Shown here piece after piece: positions 24,072 through 27,547 of a stretch of DNA of 27,547 nucleotides. Source of the stretch: Sulfurovum sp. (GTDB taxonomy: Bacteria > Campylobacterota > Campylobacteria > Campylobacterales > Sulfurovaceae); contig DQSX01000168.1 in the NCBI GenBank assembly GCA_015663065.1, positions 1 to 27,547 of the forward strand, read 5' to 3'. Numbering within the stretch: position 1 is the first letter of the stretch; every line of letters begins with the position of its first letter. The position numbers were made by a program, and so were the translations under genes. The notes under the pieces were generated by a model that saw only the letters and a program-made list of their open reading frames with translations, did no database searches and was not told where the DNA came from.

Positions 24072-24102
24072 ATACATCACTATATTATAATAAATGATGT
24101 AT
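24072..24102. promoter_or_regulatory. Inverted-repeat operator flanking the antitoxin promoter
   Basis: Perfect 8-bp inverted arms ATACATCA (24072-24079) and TGATGTAT (24095-24102) are separated by 15 AT-rich bases. That spacer contains, on the reverse strand, a TATAAT at 24084-24089. Transcription from it would start inside the left arm and read into the antitoxin. RHH antitoxins bind such half-sites, so autorepression is likely. The element lies 8 bases past the rpoD stop. Confidence 0.65.
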
Positions 24103-24110
24103 GTAAAGAA

Positions 24111-25967
24111 TTACTCTTCTATATAATTTTTAAGTTTTCTACCCACTTTAGGGTGTTTAAGTTTCTTGATAGCAGATGACTCTATCTGTCTGACTCTCTC
24201 ACGGGTGACTGAGAGTTCTTTGCCGATCTCTTCTAGTGTTCTGTCACTTTCATCTTCAAGCAATCCAAAACGCATACGGATGACAGCTTTTTCTCTTTCG
24301 TTGAGTTGGTCAAGTACTTCGTCTATCTGGTTGTTCAGGTCATCTTTAAGTACCACATCAGTAGGCGAAAGTGTTGTTTTGTCTTCAATGAAGTCACCAA
24401 ATCTACCGTCATCTTCATCTCCAACCGGTGTTTCAAGAGATACTGGCTCTTTGGTGATCTTAATGACATTTTTGACTTTGTCCACTGAAAGACCAACTTC
24501 TTCAGCGATAGTATCGAGATCCGGTTCTTTTCCTGTTTCCTGAAGGTGTTTTCTGATGATCTTGTTAATACGGTTGATCGTTTCGATCATGTGGATAGGA
24601 ATACGGATCGTTCTTGCCTGATCTGCAATGGCTCTTGAGATCGCCTGACGGATCCACCATGTTGCGTAGGTTGAGAATTTGTATCCTTTTTCATATTCAA
24701 ATTTATCGACCGCTTTCATTAGTCCGATGTTTCCTTCCTGGATAAGGTCAAGGAAGGGAAGTCCACGGTTCGTATAACGTTTTGCGATCGATACAACCAG
24801 TCTGAGGTTAGACTTTGCCATACGGGTTTTTGCTACTTCAGATTTTGCCTTACCCTGACGGATCTGATTGAGGATATCTCTAAGCTTCTCTTCGGAAAGG
24901 TCAAAACCGCCTTTACTTGCTTCTCTGGTTTCAAAAAGTTTTTTGATCTCAACATAGGTACTTACCATGGTAGTCTCTGGCACGGCATCAATGATGTCAT
25001 CTTTGTCCATTTTGATGATGTTGTCAAGGATCTTCTGGTGGTTTGCTTTGAGCATATCATTAAAGAGTGGCAGTTTGTACTCCAGTCTTTTCAGCTCTTT
25101 GTCAAAACTGTCATCTGAAGTCAGTGCAGTTTCCATTGCTTTTACCAGTTCGTTGATGAGTTTTGATGTTGGTCCAAGGTCAAGAAGTGCTGCTTTAAGC
25201 TGCTCTTTTTTAAACGCGATCTTTAAACGCTCATGCAAGATCTTTACAGGATCTGTCTCTGTTTGCATGAATGTTTCAAGCTCATCACGTGATTTCATCC
25301 ACTCTTTTTTTGCTTTTTCAAGTTTTTTGAAACTGTCTATGACCTGTTTGACTCTTTTGTTGTCTTTAGGTGCTTCTTTTGTTGTGCTGACTTCAGCCTC
25401 TTGATTTGACTCTTTTTCATCTGCTGCTTCAGCTTTTTCATCTTCGAAAGATTTAAACAGCTCTTTTACACGTCTTTCACGGTTAAGCAAAGGCTCTTTG
25501 TAATTTAAAATATACCCTATAAGGTAGGGAACAGAACAGATTGCGTCAATGATGATATCTTCACCCTCTTCAATGCGCATAGAGAGATCCACCTCTTCTT
25601 CTTTGGTAAGCAGCGGTATTTTCCCCATTTCACGCAGGTACATTCTTACAGGTGAGTCAGAACGGCTCCACTCCAGAAGTTCTTTTTCTTTATGAAGATC
25701 AAATTCATCTTCTTCTGAGCCGTCTGCACGCTTCTTTCTTGCTTCTTCTCTTCTTTTGGCTTCTTTTACTGTAAGGAATTTTGCAAATTCTGAAGCAGAG
25801 ATTACCTCAACTTTTGCATCGGTGGCAAATTTGTGTATTTTCTTTGCCTGTGCGGCAGTAGGTTGTTTGTTAAACTCTTTTGCTATATTTTCAAGCGTAA
25901 CTACATCACCCTTTTTTTTGGCCTTAAATAACGCTTCTACGTTTTTCATACTGTCTTTTGCTGCCAT
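24111..25967 (-). CDS. rpoD: Primary sigma factor RpoD (sigma-70)
   Basis: RpoD directs RNA polymerase to housekeeping promoters. The 618 residues show region 1.1-like sequence at the N-terminus, region 1.2 (DSPVRMYLREMGKIPLLTKEEE), a long acidic non-conserved insert, and region 2 (LRLVVSIAKRYTNRGLPFLDLIQEGNIGLMKAVDKF, then YKFSTYATWWIRQAISRAI). Region 3 (IRIPIHMIETINR) and region 4 with the helix-turn-helix (TLEEIGKELSVTRERVRQIE) follow. Length and domain set are normal. AAGGA lies five bases before the ATG. Its start diverges from leuD, with a promoter at 26018-26023. Confidence 0.97.
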   Translation of the reverse strand: MAAKDSMKNVEALFKAKKKGDVVTLENIAKEFNKQPTAAQAKKIHKFATDAKVEVISASEFAKFLTVKEAKRREEARKKRADGSEEDEFDLHKEKELLEWSRSDSPVRMYLREMGKIPLLTKEEEVDLSMRIEEGEDIIIDAICSVPYLIGYILNYKEPLLNRERRVKELFKSFEDEKAEAADEKESNQEAEVSTTKEAPKDNKRVKQVIDSFKKLEKAKKEWMKSRDELETFMQTETDPVKILHERLKIAFKKEQLKAALLDLGPTSKLINELVKAMETALTSDDSFDKELKRLEYKLPLFNDMLKANHQKILDNIIKMDKDDIIDAVPETTMVSTYVEIKKLFETREASKGGFDLSEEKLRDILNQIRQGKAKSEVAKTRMAKSNLRLVVSIAKRYTNRGLPFLDLIQEGNIGLMKAVDKFEYEKGYKFSTYATWWIRQAISRAIADQARTIRIPIHMIETINRINKIIRKHLQETGKEPDLDTIAEEVGLSVDKVKNVIKITKEPVSLETPVGDEDDGRFGDFIEDKTTLSPTDVVLKDDLNNQIDEVLDQLNEREKAVIRMRFGLLEDESDRTLEEIGKELSVTRERVRQIESSAIKKLKHPKVGRKLKNYIEE

Positions 25968-26017
25968 TGAAATCCTTGATTTTTTGGGTAAATTCTTGTA
26001 AGTTGAAATTAAGGTGG

Positions 26018-26023
26018 ATTATA
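26018..26023 (-). promoter_or_regulatory. -10 box for rpoD
   Basis: The reverse strand reads TATAAT about 50 nt before the rpoD ATG, in the 181-nt gap shared with leuD. No clear -35 is seen at the usual distance. Confidence 0.5.
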
Positions 26024-26053
26024 CCGAAAAATTCTTCAATTTTGGTGAAAAAT

Positions 26054-26089
26054 TTGTACATTTTTATTTTTTCAGCTATAATCGCGAAA
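26054..26089 (+). promoter_or_regulatory. leuD promoter, TTGTAC-17-TATAATCGCGAAA
   Basis: TTGTAC at 26054-26059 is separated by exactly 17 nt from TATAAT at 26077-26082, the best sigma-70 promoter in the window. The -10 box is followed by CGCGAAA, identical to the pyrH promoter. The transcript would start near 26090, about 60 nt before the leuD TTG, and include a short out-of-frame ATG frame at 26108-26197. Confidence 0.65.
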
Positions 26090-26148
26090 ATATTAAGGCA
26101 ATTTACTATGAAAGTAATGGAAAGTAATGCGCTGAATAAGGATGAAAC

Positions 26149-26658
26149 TTGCAAGGAAAAGTTTGGAAATTTGGTGACAATATCGATACAGATCTGATCA
26201 TCGCAGCAAGATACCTCAATACTTCTGAGCCGGCCGAATTGGCTAAATATGTGATGGAAGATGCAGACCCGGCGTTTGTCTCTAAAATGTCAGAAGGTGA
26301 CATTATTGTTGCCGGTGAGAATTTTGGTTGCGGCTCAAGTCGTGAACATGCACCCATCGCGCTTAAAGCAGCAGGTGTTTCAGCGATCATTGCACCTACA
26401 TTTGCACGTATTTTTTACAGAAATGCATTCAACATGGGTTTGCCTATCTTTGAACTGGAAGAGTCAGCAGAGATCAATGAAGGTGACACGGTAAGAGTCG
26501 ATATGGCTGCTGGAGAAGTGATCAATGTATCTCAGGCTAAAACCTATAAGTTTACACCTATTCCTGAATTTATGCAGGAGTTGGTAGACACAGGCGGGTT
26601 GATTGAATTCGCAAAAAAAGAAATAGCAAATAAAAAACAGATAGAAGAGGCGAAATAG
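26149..26658 (+). CDS. leuD: 3-isopropylmalate dehydratase small subunit
   Basis: LeuD with LeuC isomerises 2- to 3-isopropylmalate in leucine synthesis. The 169-residue protein is the compact aconitase-swivel form. GKVWKFGDNIDTDLIIAARYL opens it, then GDIIVAGENFGCGSSREHAPIALK (the CGSSREHAP signature) and FARIFYRNAFNMGLP. The start is TTG 26149, because an in-frame TGA lies two codons upstream; AAGGA at 26138-26142 is well spaced. An out-of-frame ATG frame (26108-26197) overlaps it. leuB begins one base after its stop. leuC is not in the window. Confidence 0.95.
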   Translation: MQGKVWKFGDNIDTDLIIAARYLNTSEPAELAKYVMEDADPAFVSKMSEGDIIVAGENFGCGSSREHAPIALKAAGVSAIIAPTFARIFYRNAFNMGLPIFELEESAEINEGDTVRVDMAAGEVINVSQAKTYKFTPIPEFMQELVDTGGLIEFAKKEIANKKQIEEAK

Positions 26659-26659
26659 T

Positions 26660-27547
26660 ATGAGTAGCAGATATAAAATTGGTGTGATCAAAGGTGACGG
26701 GATCGGTCCGGAAATAATTGATGAAGCTATCAAAGTACTTGATGCAGTTTCTGTAGCACAGGGATTTAACCTCAAGTATGAAGATATGTTGCTTGGCGGA
26801 GCAGCCATCGATGAAACAGGTGTACCTTTACCCGAAGAGACCATTCAGGGTGTAAAAAAATGTGATGCAGTACTTTTTGGTGCCATAGGCGGACCAAAGT
26901 GGGATACATTAGAGAGACATTTACGTCCAGAAACAGGATTGCTTGGACTGCGTAAAGAGATGGGTACTTTCGCAAATCTCAGACCGGCAATGGTGTATGA
27001 TGAACTGGTCAACGCATCAAGCCTGAAAGCTGAAGTGATCCAAGGTGTGGATATTATGGTGGTACGCGAATTGACAGGCGGTATCTACTTTGGTCAGCCA
27101 AGAGAGTTGCGTGAAGAGAAAGCATTTAATACGATGGTCTACACACGAGAAGAGGTCAAGCGTATTGCTGTGGTTGCATTTGACATTGCTATGAAACGTG
27201 AAAAACGCATCTGTTCTGTAGATAAAGCCAATGTACTGGAAGTATCTCAGTTCTGGAGAGAGATCGTTGAAGAGGTAGCAAAAGAGTATCCTGAAGTTGA
27301 ACTTTCTCATATGTATGTGGACAATGCAGCGATGCAGCTCATTCGTGATCCTAAGCAGTTTGATGTGATCTTGACAGGAAATATCTTCGGAGATATTCTT
27401 TCAGATGCAGCTTCTATGCTTTCTGGTTCTATCGGGCTTCTGCCCTCTGCCAGTACAGGTAAAGGTGTAGGATTGTTTGAACCGATCCACGGTTCTGCTC
27501 CGGACATTGCAGGGCAGGGTATTGCCAATCCTTTGGCAACCATTTCA
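26660..27547 (+). CDS. leuB: 3-isopropylmalate dehydrogenase, truncated by window end
   Basis: LeuB oxidatively decarboxylates 3-isopropylmalate with NAD+ in leucine synthesis. The frame is open from ATG 26660 to the last base, 296 codons, with no stop. Visible are KIGVIKGDGIGPEI at the start, GAIGGPKWD, the Arg-rich substrate site LRPETGLLGLRKEMGTFANLRP, VVRELTGGIYFG, and YVDNAAMQLIRDPKQFDVILTGNIFGDILSD with the metal-binding Asp residues. The NAD-binding FEPIHGSAPDIAGQGIANP follows. These are LeuB rather than isocitrate dehydrogenase features. Roughly 60 residues of C-terminus lie beyond the window. It is coupled to leuD with one base between them. Confidence 0.96.
   Translation, partial: MSSRYKIGVIKGDGIGPEIIDEAIKVLDAVSVAQGFNLKYEDMLLGGAAIDETGVPLPEETIQGVKKCDAVLFGAIGGPKWDTLERHLRPETGLLGLRKEMGTFANLRPAMVYDELVNASSLKAEVIQGVDIMVVRELTGGIYFGQPRELREEKAFNTMVYTREEVKRIAVVAFDIAMKREKRICSVDKANVLEVSQFWREIVEEVAKEYPEVELSHMYVDNAAMQLIRDPKQFDVILTGNIFGDILSDAASMLSGSIGLLPSASTGKGVGLFEPIHGSAPDIAGQGIANPLATIS

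Noticed and set aside
1..27547. CRISPR array, tRNA, rRNA, insertion sequence or prophage
   Set aside because: No regularly spaced repeats, cloverleaf-like stretches, transposase or integrase motifs were seen on reading both strands.

Overview
The window looks like chromosome from a Campylobacterota (former Epsilonproteobacteria) bacterium, most like the Sulfurovum/Sulfurimonas group. The reasons are protein character (long-form TrmB, RpoD, a bifunctional SpoT), AT-rich intergenic regions with TATAAT-type -10 boxes and little -35, and above all gene order. From memory, cpoB-slyD-fabD-mtnN-ttcA and rluD-trmB-ftsE-ftsX-M23-pyrH-rpoZ-spoT-tyrS-amidase both correspond to conserved blocks of Campylobacter jejuni (around Cj0114-Cj0118 and Cj1280c-Cj1269c). 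Here the two blocks are joined directly at ttcA/rluD. No database could be searched, so all names rest on motifs and remembered families.

Layout. 1-2.2 kb: the 3' part of a Tol-Pal CpoB/YbgF-like gene, a reverse-strand proC, then slyD ending at a hairpin terminator. 2.3-3.4 kb: two accessory genes, an Hpt-like protein lacking the phosphorylatable His and a membrane-anchored Mrr-type nuclease. 3.6-11.1 kb: tightly packed fabD, mtnN, ttcA, rluD, trmB, ftsE, ftsX and a catalytically degenerate LytM/EnvC-like gene, many overlapping or starting with GTG. 11.2-18.4 kb: an acyl-CoA synthetase, then pyrH, rpoZ, spoT, tyrS and an FMN-dependent nitronate-monooxygenase-like gene. A palindromic intergenic repeat lies between spoT and tyrS. 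18.4-21.0 kb: two tandem N-acetylmuramoyl-L-alanine amidases and a YtfJ-like periplasmic protein.

21.1-26.0 kb is all on the reverse strand: a DTW-domain tRNA modification enzyme, an MFS transporter, a CinA/MoaB-like protein, a decayed toxin-antitoxin locus and rpoD. 26.1 kb to the end: leuD and the start of leuB, diverging from rpoD.

The most coherent functional theme is septal peptidoglycan hydrolysis. FtsE-FtsX and an EnvC-like activator that has lost its Zn/catalytic residues sit about 7 kb upstream of two amidases they could control. The clearest unusual locus is the toxin-antitoxin remnant: an intact ribbon-helix-helix antitoxin with its operator, followed by a VapC/PIN toxin reading frame that keeps its start, its ends and the 4-nt overlap but has lost its middle through an in-frame deletion. 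I found no CRISPR array, tRNA, rRNA, insertion sequence or prophage. No gene-free stretch exceeds 300 bases. I did not find a convincing wholly new system; the candidates are listed with their limits.
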